A stretch of 64,000 bases of DNA from Epinephelus fuscoguttatus (taxonomy: Eukaryota; Chordata; Actinopteri; Perciformes; Serranidae), in assembly GCF_011397635.1 (NCBI RefSeq), contig NC_064767.1, positions 19,890,537 through 19,954,536 of the forward strand. Direction: 5' to 3'. The position numbers and the translations under genes were made by a program. The notes under the pieces are model-generated. The model worked only from the letters and a program-made list of their open reading frames with translations. It did not search any database and had not been told where the DNA came from. Positions 22,915-34,200 of this stretch are shown piece by piece. Position 1 is the stretch's first letter; every line of letters begins with the position of its first letter.

Positions 22915-25900
22915 GACTTTTTTTTCACTATCTCATCCTTCGCCCTTGTCAGTTCCTATCAGCCCTGCAGAGGCTCAAAGCAACAGGGGGGCTCGCTGAT
23001 AAATCCTGCCCTTGCGTGAACACCACAGAGGCTCATTTCCTTGATCCCAGGCAATTTCAATCAGATAAAAGAACAGCCAACAAGTGACCTTGGACACACG
23101 GAGACAGCGAACAGGCATCCCTGCAGCGACAGACAGACAGATTAGCCGATGCCCATGATGATGTTCCTATGACATCAAACAAACAGAAAAAAACACAACA
23201 GTCTTTTTATAGCTGACCCCTGCAACATCACCTTCCAATCCTGCACGGATTCATTCAGTTTACTGAGCCCATGGCAGCAGACAGCTCTCTCTTCTGCTTT
23301 GGTAAAGAGGAACAAACAAATCTAACATCAATATTATGGGGTTTATCGGCGGTATGACGTCGAACATAAGTGGGATATGCCTTAGCTCACTGAGCTGCAT
23401 ATAAAACTCCTAAAGAGGAATTGCAGATTAACTCAACTGCTGTGAAAGTTATGTTGAACTGACCTGATTCATGTAAGTGCCACAACCAAGCTCATATTTT
23501 TTCTCTGTTCCCTGTCTTTTCTGTTTATGCACAGGCAACAGATCCAGACTCAGGACCTTGGGGTGATGTGAAGTACTCCATCTACGGATCAGGGGCTGAC
23601 TTGTGAGTATAAGTGTGTAACTTAAAGTTAAAGAAATGGGCTTTTTTCAAATTCCTCTCATCCTCCTAACACTATTATTTCATCAATAACGACTGCCATG
23701 CTTATTAAAGCTTAAACAGCATTATCTCACTGTCAAAATAAGACATATTTAAAATCCACTGGTGAGATTTCTTTTATTCTGCATAAGAAAAAATAAATCT
23801 ATTACTGTATAAAACAACCAAACAATGTTTCCAAAGCACCAGACTATGTTTTTCTGCCTCCAAGTCTATTCATTAGTCACTGTGTAGTGATTTTGTCAAT
23901 GTGAACTTGTGACTGTGTGAAAAAAAAAGAAATCACAAACACTTCTACAACCTTATGAGCAGCTGATATCCTGAGTATTTGGCAGCAGTAGATAAACAGA
24001 CCACACACTGAGGCATTTATCTTAAAGGGGACCTATTATGCTCATTTTCAGGGGCTACTAGAACATGTATACATGCTTTAGTGTTCAAAAACACTTTATT
24101 TTTCTCATACTGTCTGTCTAAATATACCTGTATTCATCCTCAGTCTGAGATGCTCCAATTTAGCGCCTGTCTCTTTCAGCCCCGAGCCATTATCACAGCT
24201 GCAGGAATGGTGATGCCTGACTTTCTACCATGAAAAATCACCAATAAGCTTCTAGATCAAATCTTGCAGCAGAAATATGACCCAAAATTAGGGAGAAAAT
24301 AACTACATTGGTAACCAAGATAGCTACATGTAGCAGTGTATGTAATGTAAACACTTGCAGTAGTGTGCCTGGGGCAGATGACCACATAAAGAAAATCCAG
24401 CAAAAACACTTCTGCCTGAAAGCTGCACAGAAATATGACAGCCGACTTGTTTTTCATTTTAGACTTGGTCCTGTTTATTGCACCTAAGCACTGTAGTCCC
24501 TCAGAGGATTTGCTGGCATTTTCTCTCAACTCGATTTTTATTAGATTTCCAGTTAGAAGTCTTACCTCTGAGAAAAAAGCTCAGTGGTCACTGTTCTTGC
24601 TTAATAACACACAGTATTCCCACAGCTTACTTTTCCTTTCACATCACTACAGAGTCAGTCCTAAAGGTCATTGGCATTTTGGGTAAAGTTAAGGTTGTTT
24701 TTTTTAAGCAGACAGGTGTGTGATAGTAAGGGCATGTTTAATCTCTCAGGGCTAAAAAAACACTTGTTGTATACACTGAAATGTAGGTAGTAGTAGAGTA
24801 TTTTTAGACTTCTCGGTACAGATTTTGAGCTCTGTAGCAACGAATTAGAGGAGATATGTGATGTCACTTGGCATCCAGGAAAAGGATTTCCAAAATAAGC
24901 AGAAGAGAGAGAGATTTGGAATACTTTTATCTTTGTGCATGTTTCCTTTGAGATTATTCCAAAACGTCTCTTTGAAATTTGTTATGAAGCAATAAATGAC
25001 TACATGTCACAGTAGTACATCTGTAAAATTAGGCTTTTTAGATGTCAGACTTTTCTACAATATCTTGTTGGATACTTCAGCACACACAGGACCGTGCAGT
25101 CGTGATCTTTGTCTGCTTGCCCTCTGTCTTTGTTAATCCTGTAATAGGATTGGAGGAGAAAATAGACTGTTCTTTGCTTCTGACTGCAAAGTCACTGCAG
25201 GGTAACTAAACAAGTCAGTCAGTGAAACAGTCTAATTCCACTCTTGCTCTGGATTTTTACAGTTCAGTCTTTCATGACTTAAGTTCACTGGCAGTGGTAT
25301 CAAAGTGACCTATTGCTTTAAAGTTTCAAGTGCAACATATCAACACAATTACCAAAATAAATGCTGGCATCGTACATTTCTCTACATTTGTATATTTTGT
25401 ATTTAGTTGATATGTTGAAAATCTACATTTCTTTAAGTCTCAGTTTTCAATTTGATGTTGTGACAACGCCGAGTATAACAAAAATATTTGGTTAGGCTGA
25501 AGGAAAGATCATGATTTGGCTTAAAATACCTGCTTTTCTCACTACAATCTTGATTGGAAATGTCCTGACATGTCCTTTAAAAAATACCCAGTCATGTTGC
25601 CACAGTTTCACGAAGGTTTAGGAACATAAACTAGGCTACTTAATAATGGTTAGAAAAAGATCATAGTTTGGCTTTCAATAACTGCTTTAATTGCCACAAT
25701 CCCAGCTGGAAAAGTCCAAAACTGTTCTCAAAAAGCATCCACTTTTCTAAGAACTAAACAGTGGTGCTCCGGTCTACTGCCTCGCAGCTGTCTCCTAGGT
25801 GTCACGCCATCCACTAGCCCACTCCTCTGTATGTCAACCTCAGTTTGTTTACATGTAATCTGTACTAGGTCACTTTGATACGTACGAGATGTGCAAATGT

Positions 25901-28900
25901 ACCGTATGCCAACATTCTCCTCTGGCAACTTGGCTGAGCATATACATATATCTGATTTTAAAAGAACCTCATGAGCTTCCAGAAAATGATGCCATCCAAG
26001 AGAAAGGTTTATACATTCTCAGAAAGATAATGAAGGTGTACACTCAATCATAATAAGTATTAAATCAGTGTTAAATGTTCAAGACTGTTCAAGGAAAATC
26101 ATGGCTGTCAGTTGCATGCATATGGTAAATCTGAATTAAATTTAAAAAAGTCCCCTCATATTTACAGGTTCCTGATCCAGCCTGCATCTGGGATCATCTA
26201 CACCCAGCCATGGGCGAGCCTGGACGCAGAGGTGAGGTCCAAGTATAACTTCTATGTGAAGGCAGAGGACGCAGAAGGAAAGTACAGCCTCGCTGAGGTC
26301 TTTGTGACTGTGCTGGACCTGAACGACCACCCACCTGAATTCAATGATAACTTCCTTGAGACAACTATGGTGATTGGAGCACCAGTGAAAATAGAGGTAT
26401 TTGCCTTTTGTGATTTATCATGTTGGATAAAGTAAAGCTCAAGAATGAAGTCAATACTATGATGTTTATCTTTATCTACACAGGCTGTAGATGACGATGC
26501 GGAAGTGCCCAACAATGTCATCGAGTATGCCATCATGAAAGCTGAGCCAGACAACAACATCTTTGACATTAACGCTGACACGGGGGAGATCATGCTCAAG
26601 TCCTACATCAAATCAATGGCCATCATTCAGAACATCACCAAGCAGAGAGACTGCACCTGGTCGCTGGTAGTGCAGGCCCGCGACCGAGGCCAGCCGTCCT
26701 TCAGCACCACTGCGGTCGTCAAGATCGACATCACTGAGGCTGTAAGTTGCAAGAAAGTTAGATGTCAGTCAAACCTACTTGAGGGATAATATCTCTCTAT
26801 GATGAATTACACTGATTTTTCAAAAGCTATACACTTTCATAGATGAAAAAATAAGAGTCTGCAAAGTTGCTGATTCACTTCATATTCCAGTTTCCTTTTT
26901 CTATGACAGCCCGATGATCAGAAGAAAATAACGGCTTTGTACGTTTCTGCAAACCACAGATTCATTCCATTTGTACTATGTCATTTCTAAAGTGATTTGC
27001 AACACATTCTCACTCTGACCTCGTCAAATATCAACGCATGATCATGGACTTTCCACTTCCAGATACAACATGAAAGGTACCCTGGGTGTGTTGGTTGTTG
27101 ATGTTCTGGGATGCCATGTCAAGTTCTTCCTGTTACATGCATTGTCTTCTTTCAAAATACACTTCCATTTTTACAGGAAATTTACAGTTTACATACAGTC
27201 TCGCACTACATTTGTACAACACCACGGGTGGTTGAGCTTAGGCAACAAAAACACATGGTTGGATTTAGGAAAAAACAACAGGTTTTGGCTTTATAATCCT
27301 ACAGGATACAAACACGACTTACCGGGGGGTAGGTTGGTGTTTGTTGGACCCATCCACCATCCCTCCTGCCTGATCTAAATGGACTTTCACTCACTGCCTT
27401 AATTATTGTTCTTGTCAAGCCATGTTTCACCCCGACGCCGCTGAGCACCTTTGTACTATAATAGCAACTGGCTCGTATCATGCCAACATTAAAGTTTTTT
27501 CATCAGTGTCTGACACCGTAAGTCACTGCCCAAGCATCAGATTTCGATGACTTCGGAGTGAGTCCGGGTTTGTCATTGGGAAGTAGAGGGGATGGCGGAT
27601 GGTTTTTCATGGAGGCATCATTGTTCCCATGGTGATTGTGCCACCAAAACCGGGTATTTTCAGCCAAAACATGATATATTCCTAACCATAACCAAGTGGT
27701 TTTTGTGCCTAAACCTAACAACAGTGTTGTTGAAACATAACTAAACATAAATTTTCAACATATCTGCTACATAAAAATGTACAAATGTAACATATCAGTA
27801 GTTTGCAGAAACATATAATGCCAGCATTCATTCTAGCAACTGGGCTGTCTATCATCAATTTGTAATGCAAGGGAATGATCCAGTGTTGAAACTTCTAATC
27901 AATTTGTATGTGGAGGTGCAGCTTTTCTCATCACAGCCCAGACTATCAGGTTCACCAGTTGTTTGCTTCAGCAGCAATTAAAAAACTGTAGTCATAAAAA
28001 TAAGTATCTTACACAATTGCAATTTGTTTTCAGATCAAATCCAGATTTGTCTCATACTTCCTGGGCCTAAGGAAACGTCCCGGGGCTGTGTTTGGGATTT
28101 GTTTGACCGTTGTCACCTTCGCCATTTCAGTGACAATCTTCATTTCGACTGTCATATACTGGAACTCTGTGAAAAAGTCCCGTGTTCAATCTCAGGGCAA
28201 GATCAGAAAGATTATAAGGAGGCCTGTGCCATAAATGAAGCTTGCCTTGAGATCACCAGCACAGAAGTACTGTTGTTTTTACTCCGCAGTACCAAGAATT
28301 TCTAGCAGTTCATTTTCTAAGGATTTTGTTGTAGAACAAGGCTGTGTCTGTAAAAGAGTACAGGAGCACAATTTTCCCATGTTTTTGATTTAGTACTCAC
28401 ATTAGGACACCACAAACATCACTAGAGTAAACAAATTAGTTCTGCTTTTTTCTTTTTCACACAAATCCATACACAGTATTCATACTCAGATGCTGGATGG
28501 TCTCAGCAGTGGGTTTCCCAGTCAACCTCTCTGATCTTGTCTTGACAAATTACAAATCAATGGAACAATGAATTTAAGTATACGCGTTGTTTTTATCTTG
28601 TTTACTTTGCAAGACATCAAAGAAGCGGTATTAATGCAGTACGTTCGCAGTAATTTATCCCTGGATATTACAGTTTTGTATTTTGCACCTCACATGATAT
28701 TTTTGGCCAAACGTTGAACACATGCAGTACCACAGTACATACAATATTTAGACGTTAATCTTTGTGTGAGCAATTATGACTTGAGTCCCATGGATGTGAA
28801 TTCTCCCTGTGCTCTTTTACAGACCCAACTCAGTGGGGGGCCTTTGGGATCATTTTTGATGCAGAATAGAAACAAGCCTTTGCAAATTCTAGGCATGCTT

Positions 28901-29386
28901 GCTGGTGTCATTAGTCTCATGGTCATAGTCACGGTCATCATCTCCACTGCAACATTCATGCGCAACAAAAAGTCCAACCGGATCCTCCCTAACCGCCGAG
29001 TAAGGAGGAGGCGGAAGCCACAGCCCTGGAACTTGAAAAACCCCTTTAAGACACCAGAAACTCCCGGAGAGAAATTCCGAGTAGAGGAGGAAGAGCCAGA
29101 GCCAGAGCCAGAGCCGGAGGTCATCGTGGAGAATGTCAACTATAACAACAATGTCAACAATGTTGTGAGACACTGGCCTCCGCCGCCGCCAAGTGCCCCA
29201 TCTCTTCCCCCTCCACCTCCTCCTTACATCCCAGGGGAGAGGCAGTGGGCCGTACCCACCATCTCTGCAACAGTGGCACCCAAACCCAGAAAGAAGCCAG
29301 TGATGAACAGACAGGACACTAAGAACCTAGCACTGGTGTCAGAGCTCAAGATGAAATTGGAGCAGAAGAGGATGCTGAAACATTAG
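14106..29386 (+). CDS. cdhr1: Cadherin-related family member 1 (photoreceptor cadherin, protocadherin-21)
   Basis: Single-pass cadherin at the base of photoreceptor outer segments, needed for disc formation; loss causes cone-rod dystrophy in humans. The 17 exons are 14106-14184, 15116-15211, 15685-15830, 15961-16011, 16106-16195, 16339-16425, 17112-17228, 18436-18579, 19371-19449, 19540-19640, 19752-19955, 22135-22287, 22400-22564, 23535-23602, 26168-26396, 26484-26741 and 28823-29386. All have GT-AG sites and consistent phases and total 2631 nt (876 aa; human about 859). Signal peptide residues 1-27. Six cadherin repeats end at DANDEKP (~135), DAQDTPP (~247), DLNNNPP (~354), DTNDNAP (~473), DLNDHPP (~577) and IDITEA (~689). 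Transmembrane helix 711-734 is followed by RNKKSNR. The long tail has a Glu-Pro run and a polyproline segment. A second in-frame ATG at 14124 has a better Kozak context (A at -3) and would give 870 aa. An alternative last exon lies at 28034-28234. The bounding neighbour lrit2 is convergent. Confidence 0.93.
16426..18435. other. cdhr1 introns 6 and 7 around exon 7
   Basis: Apart from exon 7 (17112-17228), nothing coding. In intron 7 the stretch about 17585-17965 resembles an interspersed fish repeat also seen near 27225-27380 (shared phrases such as 'gaaagtctgggg' and 'tttgtttgaccaacctacc' versus 'gtttgttggacccatcc'). Confidence 0.4.
20085..21260. repeat. Tandem repeat array inside cdhr1 intron 11
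   Basis: At least five diverged units, each carrying a core like TTGGTTATGGTTAGGAAAAG, then ATCATAGTTTGGCTTAAAAT, a 'cacaatctcagctggaaa' block and 'gtcc'. Units begin near 20200, 20346, 20480, 20616 and 20985. Two unit types alternate, so the higher-order period is about 270-275 bp. Similar units recur in introns 14 (about 25480-25760) and 16 (about 27230-27300 plus, about 27600-27740 minus), so this is a dispersed family that has spread through the gene's introns. Confidence 0.65.
22885..22914. repeat. (GATA)n microsatellite
   Basis: About seven uninterrupted GATA units in cdhr1 intron 13, followed by a T run. Confidence 0.9.
24022..24900. mobile_element. MITE-like repeat with a TTAA edge in cdhr1 intron 14
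   Basis: Begins TTAAAGGGGACCTATTATGC, the left end of a very common teleost MITE (TTAA target, piggyBac-type). The internal sequence to about 24900 has the character of this family, but the right inverted end was not found, so the copy is truncated or rearranged. The end coordinate is approximate. Confidence 0.5.
25380..25930. repeat. Second copy of the intron 11 repeat family, in intron 14
   Basis: Two core units (near 25484 and 25640) sit in the same order as the intron 11 array. They are flanked on the left by 'gatatgttgaaaatctacat' and on the right by 'aggtcacttt...gagatgtgcaaatgtac', both of which also flank the intron 11 array (20105 and 20790). A separate phrase, tctttgcttctgactgcaaa followed by gtcactgcagg, is shared between about 20433 and 25172. 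The whole composite element was therefore duplicated or inserted twice. Confidence 0.6.
27180..27860. repeat. Repeat cluster in cdhr1 intron 16, including an inverted unit
   Basis: The plus strand at 27230-27380 carries a 'ggtggttgagcttaggcaac' type unit. At 27600-27740 a unit of the intron 11 family lies in reverse orientation (gtttaggcacaaaaaccact and ggttatggttaggaa read on the minus strand). The right edge 'aatgccagcattcattctagc' matches edges near 21383 and 25905. Confidence 0.5.
28034..28234 (+). CDS. cdhr1: Alternative 3' exon of cdhr1: second transmembrane segment with a short basic tail
   Basis: In the last cdhr1 intron an acceptor (aatttgttttcag) opens a phase-0 reading frame that joins exactly to exon 16 (donor after 26741, phase 0). 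It encodes 66 residues and TAA at 28232-28234. The peptide begins [17 protein letters not shown], has a ~25-residue hydrophobic helix ([20 protein letters not shown], then ISTVIYW), and ends with a basic tail rich in Lys and Arg ([15 protein letters not shown]). It aligns with the start of exon 17: FL, basic residues before Pro, Gly, T.xIST, then KKS occupy matching positions. A duplicated, mutually exclusive exon is therefore inferred. The isoform would be about 755 aa and lack the polyproline tail. No AATAAA or ATTAAA occurs before exon 17; an AGTAAA variant is at 28426-28431. Confidence 0.7.
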   Translation: MKSRFVSYFLGLRKRPGAVFGICLTVVTFAISVTIFISTVIYWNSVKKSRVQSQGKIRKIIRRPVP

Positions 29387-29401
29387 TAATGCTCGACAAA
29401 G

Positions 29402-29664
29402 CAATCTCACCTCAAGGTCCATTTAGTAGCTGTGCCAGAGCTTTCACCACCTTCATCAGCAGATCCAGTCTGCCTAGTTTTAAGAGAAATGTACACATTC
29501 AGATTTACATTTTTTCTTCTTCTCATACATGCTGCCATATAGACAAATAGAAAAATAAAACTGAACTCTGAACGAGCATCTTCATCCATCTGAAGATGAT
29601 GACGATCATGTGATCCGATCAAAAGCTCCTGATCAGACACTAAATGGACCTTGAGGTGAGATTG
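29402..29664. repeat. Perfect 26-bp inverted repeat in the cdhr1 3'UTR
   Basis: Positions 29402-29427 and 29639-29664 are exact reverse complements (core CCTCAAGGTCCATTTAGT on the left arm), separated by 211 bp. Outward the match continues about 7 bp further with one mismatch. It starts 16 nt after the cdhr1 stop codon. Transcribed RNA extending to the distal poly(A) signal could fold into a long stem. No target-site duplication was evident. Confidence 0.85.
29554..29559 (+). terminator. cdhr1: Proximal poly(A) signal of cdhr1
   Basis: AATAAA 168 nt past the cdhr1 stop, lying inside the loop of the inverted repeat. Use of this site would exclude the right arm from the mRNA. Confidence 0.5.
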
Positions 29665-29739
29665 TTTTGTCAGCTGATGTTTCCAAAGTCAAGAATGAAC
29701 TGTGAAACTTAATCATTAATAGTGCTTTGTGTGTGTACG

Positions 29740-29776
29740 TGTGCCTGGGTGTGTGTGTGTGTGTGTGTGTGTGTGT
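29740..29776. repeat. (TG)n microsatellite
   Basis: Run of GT dinucleotides downstream of cdhr1. Confidence 0.9.
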
Positions 29777-30350
29777 ATTTCAAGAAAGATTAAATACACT
29801 GAAACAGCTTAACTTCTTGTGTATCAAAAATCTCAGTTTTCATGTGATGGAAAAAAATCCCTTCAGGTGTACCATCACTCAGATCATGTCTCCAATTCAT
29901 GATGTTTATTTCCAGTTTCTGTGTCATCGTGTAACAGATAAATTCCACCTTTTGAACCATTTGTTGACACCCTAGTGGCTTAAAGTTCCTCACTTCACAT
30001 CCCTTGTCGGGAATGAAGTCATTCCAACTCCAGCAAGCAAGACTATTTATTTGGGACCCGACCAAGCTCCTTACAGGAGATTTCATGACACTTGAACTGA
30101 CTAAAGAGATCAGCCGGGGGAAGGGAACCAAAGTGATCACGTTAGGAAGACCTTTAATCCTTCCACGCAGGTGTAAAGCACTGTTTAGACCCCTGTTTCG
30201 CAGCAGTCACGATATGTTTATTTCCTGATTGAAAAGACTGCGCTTTTTGTTTACTGCTGTATATTTGGTTGTTTTGTTTGTTTCAATTGGTGTATTTATG
30301 TCAAAAAAAAACCCTGAGGCTGTCAATACACCTGTCAAGATTTTACTACC

Positions 30351-30356
30351 AATAAA
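30351..30356 (+). terminator. cdhr1: Distal poly(A) signal candidate of cdhr1
   Basis: AATAAA about 965 nt past the stop codon, just before the hAT element at 30379. Confidence 0.35.
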
Positions 30357-30378
30357 ATAACTTCATTTGTAATTTCAA

Positions 30379-31284
30379 CAGAGGTGAAAGAAGTATCAAG
30401 ATCATTGTGCTCAAGTAAAAGTAGTAATACTGCACTTTGAAAATACTTTACTTTGGTAAAACCAAAGGAGTGTCAGCAACATCAAATATGTAAGTACTCA
30501 TTACTGCATGTAGAGTGGCCCCAATCATGGGTGTATTACCGAAGGGCTCAGGGGCCCCTAAGCCAGAGCCTCTGCATGAAGTCGATGTTATTAATTTTGC
30601 ATTTCTTGTCAAAGGGCTTACTCATTCATGTCAATAACAGAGCCCCTCCTCATGCACCAAGAGGTGGTACTAATGTAGTAAACAAGGTAGCGATGGTAAA
30701 CAAGCAGAGAAAAGGTTACCTAGCAAAAGACATTTCTTGCTAAGTAGCGGACATGGCCACATCAAAGAAGCAGAGGAGCCGATGGTGAGGGAAGGGAGAG
30801 GGATGACATGCAGCAAAGGACTGTGGGCTGGAATTGAACTTGTGGCCGCTGCGGCAAGGACATTGCGTTTGTGCATGGGACTCTAGCTCTATCCACTGAA
30901 GTGTTGCTGCTTTTAGGAGTAGTGGAAAGTTAAATTCTGTTTCACTGAAAGACAAAGAAGTTGTGTTTGTCGAGTTTGCATGTGTTGTTGTTTTTAAATA
31001 ACCCATACGATGCAAGAAGCAGCTGGCCCCCACGTATTTTACATTATTTAATCTGGCCCCAATTTAAAAAAAGTTTGGACTGCTCTGTAGTTTAATCTGT
31101 AACAGTGCATCAATTTTTTTGTAAAATTATCAAATGGTTTGTGATAAAATATTAATCTGGAAAGTAACTAGTAACTACAGCTGTTAAAGTAATGTTTAGC
31201 AGTAAAATGTAGAGAAGAAAATACTTCAAAAATGGTACTAAAATACAGTACTCGACCAATGTACTTTGTTAATTTTCACAACTG
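30379..31284. mobile_element. Non-autonomous hAT transposon with target-site duplication
   Basis: Left end CAGAGGTGAAAG, right end CTTTGTTAATTTTCACAACTG (reverse complement CAGTTGTGAAAA): hAT-type imperfect terminal repeats. It is flanked by an 8-bp duplication, AATTTCAA (30371-30378) and AATTTGAA (31285-31292), with one mismatch. Internal sequence shows the 'aagtaaaagtagtaatactgc' and 'actagtaactacagctg' phrases typical of fish hAT MITEs. No transposase ORF. A tRNA-SINE fragment (about 30780-30905, minus) is nested within. Confidence 0.72.
30780..30905 (-). mobile_element. tRNA-like SINE fragment nested in the hAT element
   Basis: Read on the minus strand: CAGTGGATAGAGCTAGAGTC, then a B-box-like stretch (AGTTCAATTCC), then CCTTTGCTGCATGTCATCCC, a phrase I associate with an abundant teleost SINE. 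Fragmentary; end points are approximate. Confidence 0.5.
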
Positions 31285-34200
31285 AATTTGAATTTTAGAT
31301 GAAATCACAGTTGGATTATTGACAACAAGCAGATAAACTGTGATTTTTTTTTAAAATGTATTTTAGATTTCACATCACTTCATTGATTCTGCATGTATTC
31401 AGGCTGCCAGTGGGACAGTGTGGCCAATCTGGTCACAACCAGCTACAACTGCCCAGGATTACAACACACTGAGTCCAGCACGCTCAGATCATTAGACTGT
31501 AGCCTTGAAGGTTCTGTGAAAGACACAGAGAGAAAACAGCTTTGCTGCCACTACAGCTTAAGACCAACACCTCCTTAATGAGCTGGCAAATATACTCTCC
31601 TGCCCCCTTCTGGAGACGGAGGAGAAGCTGCTTGACCACAGCCCCGGGGTAAAAGACTAAGATTTGGGATCACTGTAACCAAGTACTCACTAATGTAAAA
31701 AAAAAACAGAGCAAAATTACCAAATCAATGTATCCAAACACTGAATAAAACACACAGAAAACAACAGGAATGTGCATACGATGGGAGTTAGAATGAGATG
31801 TATGAGGAAGGCCTTACACAACAGTATTATATTTGCTGTTGTTTTTAGTAAGACCTCACCAGATGTTCTGAAAATATGTAATATATTATCCTGATACAAG
31901 CCCTTTTGCTCTCCTTAGCTCCAATATCAATGTGAGCACTACCAATTATGAAGTTACACCGAACCACTCATTGGGTATTTGTGTAGACATCACAACCAAA
32001 CATGCACACTATTTCAAAGTTACATAAAACATGAAATGTGCAGATTACCCTCACTAATCCAAGGACCAACTTGTTCATCTTTGCACAATATTGCATGGTT
32101 GGCCAAAAACCAAAAGTCCATCTGCCCTGATTTAGTTTGGACTGACAAGATGTGTGTGACTGGCACTGAACTTTCTGCAGCCTCTGCTGGCACATTTCAT
32201 ATGGTTATGATGACGCAGAGCAGACTCTGGGGATTAATTTTTATTTATTTATTTATTTTTTTTGACAAAGTAAAAACTGCCTCCTAAATGCAAATTATAC
32301 AAACAAATGTGCCATAGATTCTGAAGGAACTAAATGCAAATTTTGGGTCAAAATGTTGCACATGTGAAAAGTTTTCAGTGTTGCAAGCTGTTAATGCTCT
32401 GAAATGAAACGAGGGAATATGAGAACAGCCCAAATGATCATGCATTATGCCATGTAAGAGGCAGCCAGGATTACTGGGCTATTTGATAGAGGATTACAGA
32501 GTTAAAAGTTGCAAAGAGCATTGATGATTTAGAATGAAAGAAAGCTACGCACAGGGCTCAAAAACCCTGGTATGTGTTTGAAGCAACAGAGGTTTTAAAA
32601 GGTAAATGAAATATTTGATTTCTGGATAATAAAAAATATATAAAAGAAAACATTATGTCAACAGTATTAACGCCTGATCTTTGAATGTTTATGCCCGTTA
32701 GATCAGCAGTTTTTATATAGCTAAGTGTCTAGATAATACATAGCTTAAAGCAACATCAGGACACATAAGGACAAAAATAAGATACAGATTTAATTCATGT
32801 GTGATGTGTGCTGAAATCGCTCCAGAATTCCCACAGTCTTGTGTCATAGACAGTGCATGAGGATTACAACAAAAAGCAGCATCAATCCCCCACCCGCAAA
32901 TCATATAAACACGTCCGAACAAGCAAGAAAGCAGATGTGTCTGTGCTCCAGAAAACGAGAGCTGCCAATCTCAGCCAGTCATTTTAAACCTTGATCTTAA
33001 GTCAATAGAAGCGGGGCCCCAACAGAGATGAAGCGCTTGCATCACAGCAGACTGCAGCACATGGAGATGGAGGAGGGGGCTGGTGTGATCTGATCATAAA
33101 GTGACGGCAGGAGGGGATGTTGGAGAGGATGCCAGTGTTTGGGTATTATGTCAAAAGAACAATGCCATTGGCCGAGGCATATCCGGCGTGCCATCTGTCT
33201 GGGTAGGTCGCCACAGATCATGTGTGACGCGTGGCTGCTGTGTGTTGTGTTCGCAGAAGTGGGAGATAAGGAACTGTGACGACGTGCATGTACAGTGACG
33301 CAGGGAGGATTAAACATATGTTAATGAAACTTTACAGTTACAGTTTGTGTACAGATACAACTTCATCAACACTTTGGTGGTTGTCTTTTGTCCACAAAAA
33401 GCGAAACATCCAAGCACTGACAATTTTCGGTCCTTGCAAGTTTCTGTTTGTAAACTTGTATTATGGATAAAATTAATTCAGATACAATATGAGTGAGCTT
33501 TGCCCTGTGACCTGATCAAACAAGTAGGTAGTTAAAGGCTCGGTCAGGTTTACAATTTTTGTAAGTAAGTGTAGGATTTAGGGAGCAGAAATGGGAAAAA
33601 CAGTGGCTTTAGGTAGGGCCATTCGTATTTTCACATTGGCCACTGCAGCCACTCCATGAACAGTGTGTAAATCTTACACACTGTTCATTTAAATCACTAA
33701 ATAGGTGTTTACATGAAACAGTTTTTGCTTACAGTAATCATTCTTCCTGTTCACACTTGCCATTAAGAGATCCCTTTCCAAAGCATTTTTATTTACATAA
33801 AATACAAAGTTTAATTAACATATCAGTATAATTCAACCCCAATGTGTATGTGTGTTACTAGGTTACTGTGAACTACATATAAGAGACAAGAAATTAAGGT
33901 TTTATCACTTTGTGTGACATTTTGTGAGTCATAATGCTGCTTTAGAAAAAATACTACACCAAGGGCAAATGTCACAGAACACCTGGTATGATCCCGAACA
34001 CACACACAGATGAATGCACAATTTCATTTAAGAGCTCTAACTGAACATTTCATATTGTGTATCCAAATCCACCGATGTATGATGTGTTTTCTTACTGAGA
34101 AAAATATGTAATTACATTACAGTTACTAATCAAAATGTTGGCGATTACAAAAAAATTACATCAGTATATATTCTTTTTGGTGAAAAATAAATACATTTTT

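Noticed and set aside
28774-29173. Minus-strand ORFs over the cdhr1 last exon
   Set aside because: Shadow frames produced by the Glu/Pro-rich tail coding.
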